The translations under genes and the position numbers were made by a program. From the NCBI RefSeq assembly GCF_023091745.1, contig NC_068925.1, forward strand, positions 75,147,085 to 75,211,084: 64,000 nucleotides of DNA. Reading direction: 5' to 3'. The number at the start of each line of letters is the position of its first letter. Within the stretch, counting starts at the first letter, position 1. The notes beneath the pieces were generated by a model that saw only the letters and a list, made by a program, of their open reading frames with translations, was not told the origin of the DNA and made no database searches. The stretch is from Budorcas taxicolor. Lineage: Eukaryota > Chordata > Mammalia > Artiodactyla > Bovidae. This document shows positions 1-10,493 of the stretch, in pieces.

Positions 1-877
1 CATGGAACAACAGACTGGTTCCAAATCCAGAAAGGAGTACATCAAGGCTACGTATTATCACCCTGCTTATTTAATTTATATGCAGAGTTCATCATGTGCA
101 ATGCTGGATGAAGCATAAGCTGGAATCAAGATTGCCAGGAGAAATATCAATAACCTCAGATACGCAGATGACACCACCCTTATGGCAGAAAGCAAGGAAG
201 AACTATAAGAGCCTCTTGATGGAAGTGAAAGAGGAGAGTGAAAAAGTTGGCTTAAAGCTCAACATTCAGTTGGCTTAAAGATCATGGCATCTGGTCCATT
301 TTTTGGGCTCCAAAATCACTGTAGATGGTGACTAAATTAAGACACTTGCTTCTTGGAAGAAAAGCTATGACCAACCTAGACAGCATACTAAAAAGCAGAG
401 ACATTACTTTGCCAACAAAAGTCTGTCTAGTCAAAGCTATGGTTTTTCCAGTGGTCATGTATGGATGTGAGAGTTGGACTATAAAGAAGGCTGAGCGCCG
501 AAGAATTGATGCTTTTGAACTGTAGTGTTGGAGAAGACTCTTGAGAGTCCTTTGGACTGCAAGGAGATCCAACCAGTCTATCCTAAAGGAAATCAGTCCT
601 GGATATTCATTGGACAGACTGATGCTGAAGCTGAAACTCCAATACTTTGGCCACCTGATTCGAAGAACTGACTCACAAAAAAAGATCCTGATGTGGGAAA
701 GATTGAAGGTGGGAGGGGAAGGGGACAACAGAGGATTAGATGGTTGGATGGCATCACCGGTTCAATGAAAATGAGTTTGAGTAGACTCTGGGAGTTGGTG
801 ATGGACACGGAGGCTTGGCATTTTGCAGTCAATGGGGTAGCAAAGAGTTGGACATGACTGAGTGACTGAATTGACTG
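1..877 (+). mobile_element. BovB (RTE) LINE, 3' part, old and degenerate
   Basis: The element runs in from before the window and ends near 877 in a decayed CTGAA-type BovB tail. Translated pieces match the C-terminal half of the BovB reverse-transcriptase polyprotein: a region like MTNLDSILKSRDITLPTKV near 368-425, then YGCESWT near 460-480. Compared with sibling copies in the window (for example 41594-42595 and 57429-58802) it has lost bases around 266-310 and carries stops and frameshifts, so it cannot be functional. Orientation is set by the 3' tail. The boundary at 877 is good to a few bases. Confidence 0.93.
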
Positions 878-999
878 ATGTGCCTGGGACTGTGTTAGCT
901 GATGGGAATGTAAGATGAATGAGTCAAGGCATCCATCCATCCATCCATCTGTTCTTTAAAATGTTATAGTTGTCATAGGGTTTCTACAAAAGCACAGAG

Positions 1000-2240
1000 G
1001 AATCAAATTAAACAATCAGGTGGGACACCCTGGAGGAAGTGGTCATTGAGCTGAATTTTGAAGTAGAATAGGGACACTCTGGATAAATTGGAGATGGAGG
1101 CAGAATGCTTGAGAAGTTTATTTGAAGCAGAGGGTAAGGTGCCTGTAAGTAGCATAATGGGTTTAGGGAACTGCATGAACTTCAGGATCACTGGTGTACA
1201 GGATGCTTGTGGTAGAGTAGTGGGACAGGGAGGGAAGAAGCTAGAGGATCATTCAGGCACCAGATCACGAAGACTTTTATGTGCTAAGCTAAGGAGGTTG
1301 AACTTTATCTTGAAAACTAAGGGGAGCTGTTGAAGGATTTTAATAGGGGTGAATGGAAGTATCAGATTTATGTTTTGGACAGATTACTCTGTCTACAGGG
1401 AGGAGGATGTGTTGGAAAGGGGCCAGGCTGATGGCTGGAAGATGAGTTAGGAGGTTACTGCTGTAATCCAGGTGGGATCCAGAATAAAGCAGTAACTGTT
1501 GCTAAAAATAGGAAGACATATTAAAAAGATATTTAAGAGGTAGGATATACATGACTGTTTGCACGTAGAGATAAAAGAGAAAGAGGAATTGGGACTCTGC
1601 TTTGAGCAATTATTTGTATGGTGGTGCCATCCAGTGAAATGGTGAATATAATCAGAGCTGCACATGGCAAGAGCAGTACCCCAGGCAAAGTAATTAATTC
1701 CTTTTAGAATATATTGAAAGTGTAGGTGGAAGAATGATCAAATGGAGAGACTAGCATAGCAGCTGACTTTGTGGGTCTCTGGGAAGAAATCTTTGAAAAT
1801 AGAGATTTTCGATTCATCATTCACAGAAGACTGTGGACAAGATCACCCAATGAGGCTGTCAAGTCTCAGAAAAATGAAAGATGAGGATGGAGTTCATGCA
1901 GGAGGTCAAGGAGTTGCCAGAAGGAAAACTGGAGAAAAGTAATTTCAACAGAGGCCAAAGGAGGAGGAAATTCTCATACGGAAGAATTCTACATGGTTAA
2001 ATGCTTTAGAAGACAGAGATCTGATGGTTTGGACAGTCTGATGCTGTCAAGGGCTTTGGCATCCTAAAAGGACTGATTTCATGAGCCAGATATTGTTGGA
2101 AGCCATACTACAAGGAGATGAATGATAAGTCAGGGAAATTATGCATTATAAGAAATAGGAAAAATACTGATGTGGATAATACTTTCAAGGAGATAGTAAA
2201 GAGAAACTGGTAGACAGGAAGGCTGGGGAAGAGGACACAG
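1000..2240 (-). mobile_element. L2 LINE, antisense, highly diverged
   Basis: On the + strand the order of recognisable L2 phrases is reversed: a segment near 1040-1060 (TTGAGCTGAATTTTGAAG), one near 1366-1390, GTTAGGAGGTTACTG at 1446, TGGTGCCATCCAGTGAAATG at 1622, and AAGATCACCCAATGAGG near 1839. These match the 3' kilobase of L2 read backwards, so the element is on the minus strand. It shares short phrases with the other antisense L2 at 19185. Family assignment is from memory of the consensus, and the edges are approximate. Confidence 0.7.
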
Positions 2241-2249
2241 TGGTTTTTA

Positions 2250-2596
2250 CAGTTTTTTAAAAAAATTAATTTTTAAATTTTTTATTAAAGTATAGATGAC
2301 TCACAATGTTGTGTTAGTCTCAGGTGTACAGTGAGTCAGTTATACATACACCTAGATTCATTCTTTTTTTGCTTCTTTTCCCACATAGGTTATTATAAAT
2401 ATTGAGTATGGTTCCCTGTGCCAATAGAGTGGGGTCCTTGCTTATTTTATATATAGTAGTATCGATATGCCACCACCAAATTTGTAATTTATTTCTCCCC
2501 CTTACCTTTCCCCTTCAGTAGTCATAAGTTCGTTTTCTAGGTCTATGAGGATTTGGTTTTGATCTGTGTTGTTTCATTTTGTTGTTGTTTTAATGG
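2250..2596 (-). mobile_element. L1 3' end, antisense (artiodactyl-type)
   Basis: Begins with an A/T-rich tail (2250-2285) followed by the characteristic reverse complement of a ruminant L1 3' UTR: ACAATGTTGTGTTAGT, CAGGTGTACAG, then CATAGGTTATTATAAATAT and GTTCCCTGTGCCAATAGAG. The same module recurs at 22865-23125 and 38981-39432. It is 5' truncated, with only about 350 bp of the 3' UTR present. Confidence 0.88.
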
Positions 2597-2599
2597 GGG

Positions 2600-3104
2600 A
2601 AATCCGAGAGTATTTATTTCCCGAGTAGGAAGAACCATTGCAAGGGAGAAGCTGAATAAACAGGGGAGATAAAGAATGAAACAGCATGGTTAGGAAGTAC
2701 AAGGGGATCTAAAACATTAAAAGAGAAATGATTCTTAGTAGAACAGAAGGAAGAGTAGGTGCAAATGGAGGTCAGAACGCAATGGCAGGGGAGCAGGCTG
2801 AGGGAGCAGGGGCTGGAGGCTTGCATTTGCATCGTAATGGCCTGGGAAAGTCCTATTTGAGACATGGCTGGGGAGGCACACTGCGGGCAGAGGACAAGCT
2901 GCGCTGGAAGTAAGTGAGCCGTTCCAGGGCTCCTGGGCAGGGTGACAGGGCCCAGTGGAGACAGCAGTTCTCAAAGTTGTAGTGACCCCAGTGTGTGCTT
3001 CGGAAGAAACAACAGTAGAGTTGCCTTAGTACTGACTGCACCTCAGACAGCGGCCTGGAACCTGACCCTGCCTTCCCACCACGCTGGGGAGATGACATAC
3101 TCAG
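2600..3104. other. Unassigned non-coding stretch
   Basis: I recognise no repeat family and no coding exon. Base composition is balanced, and short overlapping open frames on both strands lack domain or codon signatures. Confidence 0.5.
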
Positions 3105-3255
3105 CAGGGAGGCAGAATATCCAGGGTCAGAATCCGACTAGACCCTGTCCTAGTTATGTGACCTTGAGCTGGTAACTTTACTCTCTGAGCCTCATTTTTC
3201 TTATCTGTAAAAGGGCTAAGATTGCCTATCTCAAGGGTCATTACTATGGAGGAGA
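3105..3255 (+). mobile_element. MIR SINE
   Basis: The core GTTATGTGACCTTGAGCTGG (3152-3171), followed by a CTCTGAGCCTCATTTTTCTT-like segment and TCTGTAAAAGGG, is the classical MIR body in sense orientation. Confidence 0.88.
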
Positions 3256-3456
3256 ATTTGCCCTGTCAATTATTCAATGATATGTAAAAGTGATGGATGT
3301 TTTTTCTGAATATGAAAAATGAATGCAGAGCCTTGGGAACTCTTACTATCTGGCATAAAATAAAAGTAAATGTGAGTTGACGTGGTTGAAAGGCAAAGTT
3401 GAAAAGGTGTTGAACAGAAAGGGCCTTTAAGACTGAAAAGAAAGGCAAGAGAAAGG

Positions 3457-3467
<11 letters not shown>

Positions 3468-3487
<20 letters not shown>
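3468..3487. repeat. Poly-T run (20 bp)
   Basis: An uninterrupted run of 20 T preceded by T/C-rich sequence from 3459. It may be the tail of an unrecognised antisense retrocopy, but no element body is evident next to it. Confidence 0.9.
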
Positions 3488-3848
3488 AAGCAAAGTTTTA
3501 AAGATACAAAACAAGGTGGAGTAACCAAGGTGCACAAAATAACTCATCTGAAAATGAGAAAACAAGGGACTTCTGATGACTGACAAACAGGGAGATACAT
3601 ATGGGGAATAAGGAGGGAAATGGAGGACAAAGGTAGCACTGGGCCCTAAGAAGCCCCAGGGGACATCTATTCGGGACACTGTTCAGGTCCCATGTGGAGA
3701 TAAAGGAAGCAGTCGGCTGTATTGAGGAAAACTCCAGAGTGTTTTCTGAGGCAGCTGAGGGAAGACCCTCTTTTCTCTGATAGCCAAGCAACCTGATACT
3801 GACCCACCTAGACTAGATTCCCCTCGAGAGCATCACTCTGGATGCCAA

Positions 3849-3874
3849 GTGTGTGTGTGTGTGTGTGTGTGTGT
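3849..3874. repeat. (GT)13 microsatellite
   Basis: Thirteen perfect GT units followed by ACAC. It is likely length-polymorphic between individuals, as usual for perfect dinucleotide repeats of this length. Confidence 0.95.
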
Positions 3875-4344
3875 ACACAAAAAAGGGGCTCCTACAGCTA
3901 ATCTCTTATTCACCAAATGAATCCACTTTCTAAAGACACTGTGTTTCCCAAAATGCCATTTTGTACAACACATCTGGAGAAGGAAACAGCACCAAATGAT
4001 TTTAGGAAAATAGAAGCTGGCATGTCACCTGGAATGAAATTGTGAGTTACAGATGAGAAGATTCACAGAAGTCCATGAGAAGGGATCAACCGTTGTGGAC
4101 TGCAAGATCAGAGTTGGAAATGTTAAAACTGAAAGAGCCCTGGAAACAATGTGGTTCAATTATTATGCCCCTTTTCAAAGTCAACGCCATTTTACAGGGG
4201 AGGAGACTAAGACTCAGAAGTATAAACTCACTCACGTGGGGTCATGGAGGGAATGAGTGGTGGAACAGTAATTAAACAAATGAAAAATGGCGGGATCAGT
4301 CAAGCGGTGGTTGATCAAAGGCAAGAGTGATTAACAGTAACAGA
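3875..4344. other. Unassigned stretch with weak MIR-like 3' part
   Basis: Mostly unrecognised sequence. About 4160-4240 (CCATTTTACAGGGGAGGAGA) resembles a minus-strand MIR core but is too short to delimit confidently. Confidence 0.4.
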
Positions 4345-4455
4345 ACAGTTTCTACCAGTGGAGTGCTTACTAGGCACCATCACTGTGTTAATTGTTACCT
4401 ATGAATCACTCCTCTTCATACATGCAACACCTCTGTAAGGTAAGTTGTAGGTTAT
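4345..4455 (-). mobile_element. MIR SINE, antisense
   Basis: GGAGTGCTTACTAGGCACCA followed by CACTGTGTTAATTGTTACCT and CTCTGTAAGGTAAGT is the reverse complement of the MIR 3' half. Confidence 0.75.
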
Positions 4456-4574
4456 GAACTTTTTTGTGTGTGATTTGGTCATGCAGAACATGACTACCCT
4501 GTCTTGCTTGTCTTTTGAGGTGATCTTTGCTGTAAAAGTTGGAAATGCCAGGTAAGGAGTGGAAAGGAATACTT

Positions 4575-5045
4575 CTGAAGATGATAGCTTCTGGAGCCAG
4601 ACAACTTAGGCTTTAATCCCAGCTGTGCATACACCAACTGGGTACTTTCATCAAGTTATTCACCTTTCTGCATCTAAGTTTCCTCACCAGTGAAAATTGA
4701 GTTCACATAACCATCTTCATAGAGTCTGGTGATGATCAAGTGAATTAATACATGGCAATAGAGGAAAGTGCATACAAGTGGGGATTCCCCAGTGGCTGGG
4801 TGGTAAAGAATTAGCCAATGCAGGAGAAGCTGGAGACACAGGTTCGATCGCTGGGTCAGGAAAATCCTCTGGAGGAGGAAATGGCGACTCACTCTAGTAT
4901 TCTTGCTAGTATTCTTGCCTGGGAAATCCCATGGACAGAGGAGCCTGGTGGGCTACAGTCCATGGGGTTGCAAAGAATCGGACATGGCTGAGCACACACA
5001 TGAACATAGTAAGTGCTCAATAAATGACAGCTATCGTTATTGTGA
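4575..5045 (+). mobile_element. MIR SINE split by a Bov-tA SINE
   Basis: The left part (about 4575-4778) carries TCTGGAGCCAGACAACTTAG and TTTCCTCACCAGTGAAAATT. The right part (about 5003-5045) carries the MIR end CATAGTAAGTGCTCAATAAA. A Bov-tA lies between them, so the younger ruminant SINE landed inside the ancient one. Confidence 0.85.
4779..5002 (+). mobile_element. Bov-tA SINE with internal 12-bp tandem duplication
   Basis: The tRNA-derived head begins GGGGATTCCCCAGTGGCTGG with a B-box-like GGTTCGATCGCTGGGTC. The BovB-derived body follows (GACAGAGGAGCCTGGTGGGC, then GTCCATGGGGTTGCAAAGA). CTAGTATTCTTG is duplicated in tandem at 4894-4905 and 4906-4917, which other Bov-tA copies here lack. 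Confidence 0.93.
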
Positions 5046-5711
5046 TCAATTTCCCAGCCACCCAAGCAGCTACCTCATAGGCTCATGTCTCAGACACATC
5101 CACTTCACATGCTGATGAGAAAAATCAGGGGCTACCAAATATAAGTCCCTTTTAGCTAGTATCAGGTGACAGACTACAAAAGCAGCAACTATGGCTAGTT
5201 TCTAGAGACACTGGTGGCAGCAGTGATTCCTGGTGCTTCCCTTGAACGACCCAATATTCTTCTAACACGTTTCCTTTCTCCTTACAATATCAGCTAGTGT
5301 CAGTTTCTTCCATCCAGGAATGCTGACTCATTAAAGAAACTTTTTTTTTCCTTAGAAATTAAGAAATTTGTTCAAGGTCAATTAGCTGGTGTAGAGTGAA
5401 ACTGGGATGCCAGTCTAGGTCTTTCTCCTTACAAATCCTTGCTAGCTAGCATGATGCCTTCTGCCTCAGAGATTCAGGGACTTTTGGTTTTTATAAACGT
5501 GAAGAAGTCATCTAGTTTACCCTTCAGTGCAGGAATCCCCCATACAATACCCTAACTGGTGGCCATCCAGCCTCTGTTTGAACCCTATGCATGATGGGAA
5601 ATCACCCATTGTTGACCTTCAGGAAGGTCAACCTTTGTCAACTGTCAGACACTTTTTGACTCACACAGAGAGCGCCTGGTGGATCGAAGAACATAGCTTT
5701 CAGAAATACTG
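5046..5711. other. Unassigned non-coding stretch
   Basis: I recognise no repeat family or exon. The 70-residue open frame at 5527-5739 has no recognisable domain and no codon signature. Confidence 0.45.
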
Positions 5712-6172
5712 TTTTATTAGTTTCCTGGGACTGTTGTAGCAAGTCACCACAAACCGGGTGGCTTCAAACAGCAGAATTTTCTTCTCTCGCAGTTCTGGAG
5801 GCTAGAGACCCATAATCAAAGTGTTGACAGGACGGAATCTTTCTGGAACTTTCAGGGAGAATTTGTTCTTGTCTCTCTCCTAGCTTCTGGCAGCTTCTGG
5901 ACCGCTGGTGCTCTGTGATCTATAGCGACATCACTCTAATCTCTGCCTCCATCGCCTCGTGGGGCCTCCTTTTCTATCTGTTTCTTCCCTGTGTTTGTGT
6001 GTCTAAATATCCCTCTCTTTTCTTCTGCTCATTAGAGCCCAATTTAGGTCAATATGACTTCGTTTTCACTTGATTAAAATGACGAAGTCCCTTCAAATAA
6101 GGTTACATACACAGGTATAAGGGGGTTAGGACTTGGACATACCTTTTGGGGTGACACAATCAACCAAACAAC
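5712..6172 (-). mobile_element. MLT1-type (ERVL-MaLR) LTR, antisense
   Basis: The + strand reads TTAGTTTCCTGGGACTGTTG, then GGTGGCTTCAAACAGCAG, CAGTTCTGGAGGCTAGAGA, and far downstream AAATAAGGTTACATACACAG and GGGGTGACACAATCAACC. This is the antisense order of an MLT1-like MaLR LTR. No internal retroviral sequence is attached. The subfamily is not assigned. Confidence 0.75.
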
Positions 6173-6225
6173 AACTGTTGTCAATAAAATTGAAATACGA
6201 AAATGTTTCTATGCAAACACACATG

Positions 6226-6460
6226 TATTTGGTCATCTGATGTGAACAGATGACTCATTGGAAAAGTCCTTGATGCTGGGAAAGATTGAGGGCAGAAGGA
6301 GAAAAGGGCATCAGAGGATGCGATGGCTGGATGGCATCACCTATGCGATGAACATGAGCTTGGGCAAACTCCAGGAAAGAGTGATGGACAGGGAGGCCTG
6401 GAGTGCTGAGGTCCATGGGGTTGCAAAGAGTCGGATGCAACTAGGTGACTGGAAAACAAC
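6226..6460 (+). mobile_element. BovB 3' end, about 235 bp
   Basis: Starts at the BovB segment equivalent to TTTGGTCATCTGATG and ends after GGTTGCAAAGAGTCGGATG with a decayed tail. Flanked by near-identical 11-mers AAACACACATG (6215-6225) and AAACACATATG (6461-6471), a likely target-site duplication with one difference. Confidence 0.85.
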
Positions 6461-6639
6461 AAACACATATGACTTTAGCTGTACAGAGAACACACAATTA
6501 GCTAATGTGAGGAAGAGGAAGCCAGAAGAGGAAAGGGGCAAGGGGGTTGCAGGCAGACTGCCTGCTGGAGATGGGTCGAGTCTGCTGTTTCTGACAGAGG
6601 AAAAGATTCTAGCACTGACAGACACGTATACATTTTTTA

Positions 6640-6765
6640 GCTAATTAATCAATCTTAATTGGAGAACAATTACTTTGCAATATTGTGATGGTGTTTGCCA
6701 TACATTGACATAAACCTTTCAGCCACAGGTTACATGAGACACATGTAGATTAAAACTACCATTTA
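6640..6765 (-). mobile_element. L1 3' end fragment, antisense
   Basis: CTTAATTGGAGAACAATTAC, CTTTGCAATATTGTGATGG and GCCATACATTGACAT match the reverse complement of the ruminant L1 3' UTR seen more completely at 41100-41593. Confidence 0.8.
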
Positions 6766-6859
6766 TTTTTCTGGTCCCTCCTTGTCCCAGAAGTAACCAC
6801 TACCAAAGGATTTTCTTCACGTCTATTTGAAAAATTGATTTTCTCTATTTCTTCGTATA

Positions 6860-7660
6860 TATATATATATATAATTTTTTAAAATGTATGGACTCATGCT
6901 GTGTTATGTATATTAATTTGTATTGCTTTCCATATTCCTATTTTCTGTTAAATTTATATCTCTTATCAGCATATATATAGATTTACCTTATTCTTATCAT
7001 ACTTTTGATCTGTGATAGTGTTTCTAGTTTTTTTTCTTTTTTTGCCAATACAAACTTCAGTTAATAAACTATACAAAAAGAAATCTCTGTATAAACATGC
7101 AAGTACATCTTTTAAATAGATCCAGGCAAGTGGTATAACCATATCAAAGGATATGTGTTTTAAAATTTTATTAGATACTACTGTCTTCTAGAAATTAGAT
7201 TATCAATTCATTTTCTCAGTCTATTTTTGTGTATCCTTGCCTACACTAATATTACTTGTTTTATTTTTGCTAACCTGATAGGAAAAAACATCTTTCTTTG
7301 CCTCTCTCTTATTACTGGTGATGTGGAGCAACTATTCTTATTTTTATTGGCTACTTAATTTCTTCTGTGAATTGCCTGTTCATATTCTTTACATCTTTAT
7401 TGGTCTATTTATCTTTTTCTTATTAATCTGTAGATGTGATTTATATATTTTGGGTATGAATCTTCCATTTTCTATGATACTGCAAATATTTTCTCACAGT
7501 CTTTCCTGGTATTTTGTCACTATTTATGATTGTTATAGCATAGAAATTTAAAAGTTTAATGTAGTTGCATCTATACACTTTTTTCATGTTTTTACATCTA
7601 CATTTTGCTGATACTTATATAGTTTTCATGTTCATGTTTATTGTATTAAATTTTTGACTT
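6860..7660 (-). mobile_element. Old L1M LINE, antisense
   Basis: The region from about 7100 contains CTGTGAATTGCCTGTTCATA, CTTTTTCTTATTAATCTGTAG and GCAAATATTTTCTCACAGTC, the reverse complement of an L1 ORF2 3' / 3' UTR segment. It is heavily diverged. An (AT)n run occupies about 6859-6872. The part before 7095 is assigned with less confidence. Confidence 0.7.
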
Positions 7661-7684
7661 ATTTTTAAAAATTTATTTACTTAT

Positions 7685-7960
7685 TTTAAATGAGATAAAG
7701 GTGAATATTTTTAATGATAAAAGGTACAATTCATGAAGAAGATAGACATAAACCATTAGACACCTAACAACAAAGAAACAAAGATACATAAATAAAAAAT
7801 CAGAAGAAATATAAGTGAAAATAAAAATATATATAATCATAACGAAATGTATTAACATTTCTCTGAGAATATTTTATCAAGTGCAGAAAAAATAAGAATA
7901 GGAGCATCTTGAATGATGTCATTAATAATTTAAATATAATATATTTGTATTTAATTTATA
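7685..7960 (+). mobile_element. L1M fragment in sense orientation
   Basis: TTTTAATGATAAAAGGTACA, ATTCATGAAGAAGATAGACA and GACACCTAACAAC resemble a sense-strand segment of the L1 ORF2 endonuclease region. Both neighbours are antisense L1, so this is an inverted piece or a separate insertion. Confidence 0.6.
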
Positions 7961-7999
7961 TTGATCTTCTGTATTACACACATATATTTAAATTTTTAA

Positions 8000-8128
8000 G
8001 TCTAGATATATTTTATTTTTATGCATGATGTGAAAGTCTAGATTTTTTTTTTCAGGAAATAGCCACTAATTTCATCACCATTTATTGAATAGTTAATATA
8101 AAGGGTTGAATTCTGCTTGGTACTTGTT
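8000..8128 (-). mobile_element. L1M fragment, antisense
   Basis: GCATGATGTGAAAGTCTAGA and CATCACCATTTATTGAATAG resemble the reverse complement of L1 ORF2. The fragment is interrupted downstream by a DNA transposon and SINE and appears to resume at 8520. Confidence 0.6.
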
Positions 8129-8129
8129 T

Positions 8130-8285
8130 CTGTAAATAAAGTTTTATTGGAACACAGCTGCATTTATTTGTTCAGCTTTTCCTGTCCTGTGGCTACTTTC
8201 ACATCACAACAGCAGAGCAGAGTACTTGTAATGCAGTTACAAGCCTATGATACTTCCAGTCTTGTCCTTTCTGTAAAGGACAAGA
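8130..8285 (+). mobile_element. Non-autonomous DNA transposon fragment (hAT-Charlie-like)
   Basis: TGTAAATAAAGTTTTATTGG followed by AACACAGCTGCATTTATTTG and CACAACAGCAGAGCAGAGTA matches the body of a widespread mammalian short hAT-type element. The right end near CTTTCTGTAAAGGACAAG is cut by a SINE. I cannot name the subfamily. Confidence 0.65.
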
Positions 8286-8391
8286 TTTTTTGTTTTTTGG
8301 CCATGCCCTGTGGCATGTGGGATCTTGGTTCCAGTGATCGAGCTTGTCTCCCCTGCATTGGGAATGAGGAGTCTTGACCACTGGACCACCA
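8286..8391 (-). mobile_element. CHR-2-like tRNA-derived SINE, antisense
   Basis: T-rich tail, then GGCCATGCCCTGTGGCATGT, GGGATCTTGGTTCCAGTGAT, CCCCTGCATTGGGAATG and GTCTTGACCACTGGACCACC: the reverse complement of a cetartiodactyl tRNA-derived SINE. It is nested in the DNA transposon fragment. The sense relative is at 33868. Confidence 0.85.
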
Positions 8392-8392
8392 A

Positions 8393-8990
8393 TTATTGAG
8401 CTGTAATTCACAAATAAAAATGGAAATATATATCATAATGATTTGATATATGCATACATTGTGATTCCTACCATCTAGTTAATTAACATATCCATAAACT
8501 TACACATTTATTTTTTTCTGATCCTTGATTCTCTATTGAATTGAAATATTTTCTTTTAGAGACTAAATGTCTGTTTATATAATGATTCTTTTCATGTTCT
8601 CTTCTGCTCCACTGACCTATGTATCTATACCTAGGTCAATGCCATCCTAGACAATGATAAGTTTATAGTACATTTTGATGTCTGATATGGCAAATATTTC
8701 TTGTTTTTCTTTTTCAAAAAGGCTTTCGCTTCTTTGCATATATTATTTTCTACATAAGCTTTAGAATCACCTTGTCAAACTTTGAAACAAACATATAAAC
8801 AAAACATCTTATGATTCTGATCAGAATTTTAGTGGGTTTGTAAATTGAGAGAGAGTTGACAGCCTGGCTATATTGACACTTCACTTCTCTTTCAGAAACT
8901 CTGTATCTCATCATTTACTTGAGATTTCTTGTACTTCCTCAAGGGAAGTTTTACAGTTTTCTTCTATAGGTCTTGCACATTTCATGTTAG
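8393..8990 (-). mobile_element. L1M fragments, antisense
   Basis: The 8393-8515 piece (TTTGATATATGCATACATTG, GTTAATTAACATATCCATAA) is an antisense L1M 3' end. From 8520, phrases such as TTAGAATCACCTTGTCAAAC and CTATAGGTCTTGCACATTTC match antisense L1 ORF2. At least two L1 pieces are therefore joined here. Confidence 0.65.
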
Positions 8991-8999
8991 ATTGGACCC

Positions 9000-9547
9000 A
9001 AGCATTTAGTGGATTTTTATTGCTACTGCATAGCGGATATTTGCTGTGGAAGAGAGGAGTTGCTTTGGCCCTGCCTGCCTCTTACTACAGAAGATGAAGT
9101 AAAGGGGATATTTCATCTCCCCACTTTTGGCAAGAAGTAAAACACAGCTTCCAAGGACTTCAGGCCTTAAAAGGATAAAGCAAAGACTGAGTTAGAGATA
9201 TTTTTGATATGATAGCTACTTGATGGCAAACATCCTGTTCAGGGGGTTGGCGGTGAATGTGCTGGGCTGGAGGGAGCCAGCAATGCGGCGGTGAGTGTTC
9301 AGCCACACGAGTTGCATTTGGTGTGCTCTTGACTGAATATTGCCTGTCGTGGTTTCTGCCTGAACCTCTCCTTCCAATCAGTTCAATGTACTTACTAGCT
9401 GATACTCTTCCAAGAAACTTTGTTTCTGCCAAAGACAACCAGGATCAGTTTCTGCTCTTTATAACGAAGAAAGTTGACAAGAGACCACCTTACCATTAGT
9501 TTGTAATTGGTTACTGTTGAGGCATAGATGCTAGCAATTTTTCCAAC
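9000..9547. other. Unassigned non-coding stretch
   Basis: No repeat or exon is recognised. Opposing open frames of 80-92 codons (9160-9499) overlap on both strands without domain signatures. Confidence 0.45.
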
Positions 9548-10117
9548 AGTCTTAGTTCAGTTCAGTCCCGTGGCTCAGTGGTGTCCGACTCTTTGCGACC
9601 CCATGAATCGCAGCATGCCAGGCCTCCCTGTCCATCACCAACTCCCGGAGTTCACTCAGACTCACGTCCTTCGAGTCCGTGATGCCATCCTGCCATCTCA
9701 TCCTCTGTCGTCCCCTTCTCCTCCTGCCCCCAATCCCTCCCAGCATCAGAGTCTTTTCCAATGAGTCAACTCTTTGCATGAGGTGGCCAAAGTACTGGAG
9801 TTTCAGCTTTAGCATCATTCCTTCCAAAGAAATCTCAGGGCTGATCTCCTTCAGAATAGACTGGTTGGATCTCCTTGCAGTCCAAGGGACTCTCAAGAGT
9901 CTTCTCCAACACCACAGTTCAAAAGCATCAATTCTTCGGTGCTCAGCCTTCTTCACAGTCCAACTCTCACATCCATACATGACCACAGGAAAAACCATAG
10001 CCTTGACTAGACGGACCTTTGTTGGCAAAGTAAGGTCTCTGCTTTTGAATATGCTATCTAGGTTGGTCATAACTTTTCTTCCAAGGAGTAAGCGTCTTTT
10101 AATTTCATGGCTGCAGT

Positions 10118-10493
10118 TGTTATGCCCAAGTCGCGAAATCTCTCAATGACCACCGGGGAGCCAGTATCTGATGCAAAAGCAAGAGAGTTTCTATTACCAA
10201 GCTTGAGCTGGGGCTCCCACCAATACCGACGCAGCAGCTATAGGGAGGAGCCCTGAGCTCTGGGTTACATTGCTTATATAGGGTATTATCGCGCGAAAAA
10301 CTCAAAAAACAGGAGTCTCCGGGTCTGATTGGTCACCTTCTGGTAACGGGTTAGGTGTTGAGTTCTGATTGGTTCTCCTTTCCCGGGCTGGCCAAGGGTT
10401 CTGATTGGTTTGCAGGTGGTGGGGTGAGGTTAGGGGATTTCCAAAGGCTCTTTTTCCCAGAACCTTACAAAATGAAGTAGCTTTGATTCTTCA
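10118..10493 (-). mobile_element. Solo endogenous-retrovirus LTR, 376 bp
   Basis: The insert starts TG (10118) and ends CA (10493) and is flanked by the exact 5-bp repeat GCAGT (10113-10117 and 10494-10498). Removing the insert and one repeat restores the BovB sequence. On the minus strand it shows three CCAAT-box motifs (complement of TCTGATTGGT at 10324, 10364, 10400), then a TATATAAG box (complement of 10273-10280), in promoter order. This is the U3-to-R layout of a retroviral LTR. No internal gag, pol or env sequence is present. A class I (gamma-like) origin is inferred from the CCAAT/TATA arrangement. Confidence 0.9.
10273..10409 (-). promoter_or_regulatory. LTR U3 promoter core: three CCAAT boxes and a TATA box
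   Basis: Three identical 10-mers TCTGATTGGT at 10324-10333, 10364-10373 and 10400-10409, spaced 40 and 36 bp, read on the minus strand as ACCAATCAGA. CTTATATA at 10273-10280 reads as TATATAAG about 50 bp downstream. The arrangement is intact, so residual promoter activity on the minus strand is conceivable. Confidence 0.7.

Noticed and set aside
4779..4890. tRNA gene in Bov-tA heads (also 38570, 38775, 40870, 54100, 57300, 59080)
   Set aside because: These are tRNA-derived SINE heads with remnants of A and B boxes, no clean cloverleaf and attached BovB tails.
10118..10493. Complete endogenous provirus
   Set aside because: Only one LTR is present; the flanks are the two halves of a BovB element and no gag, pol or env text was seen.
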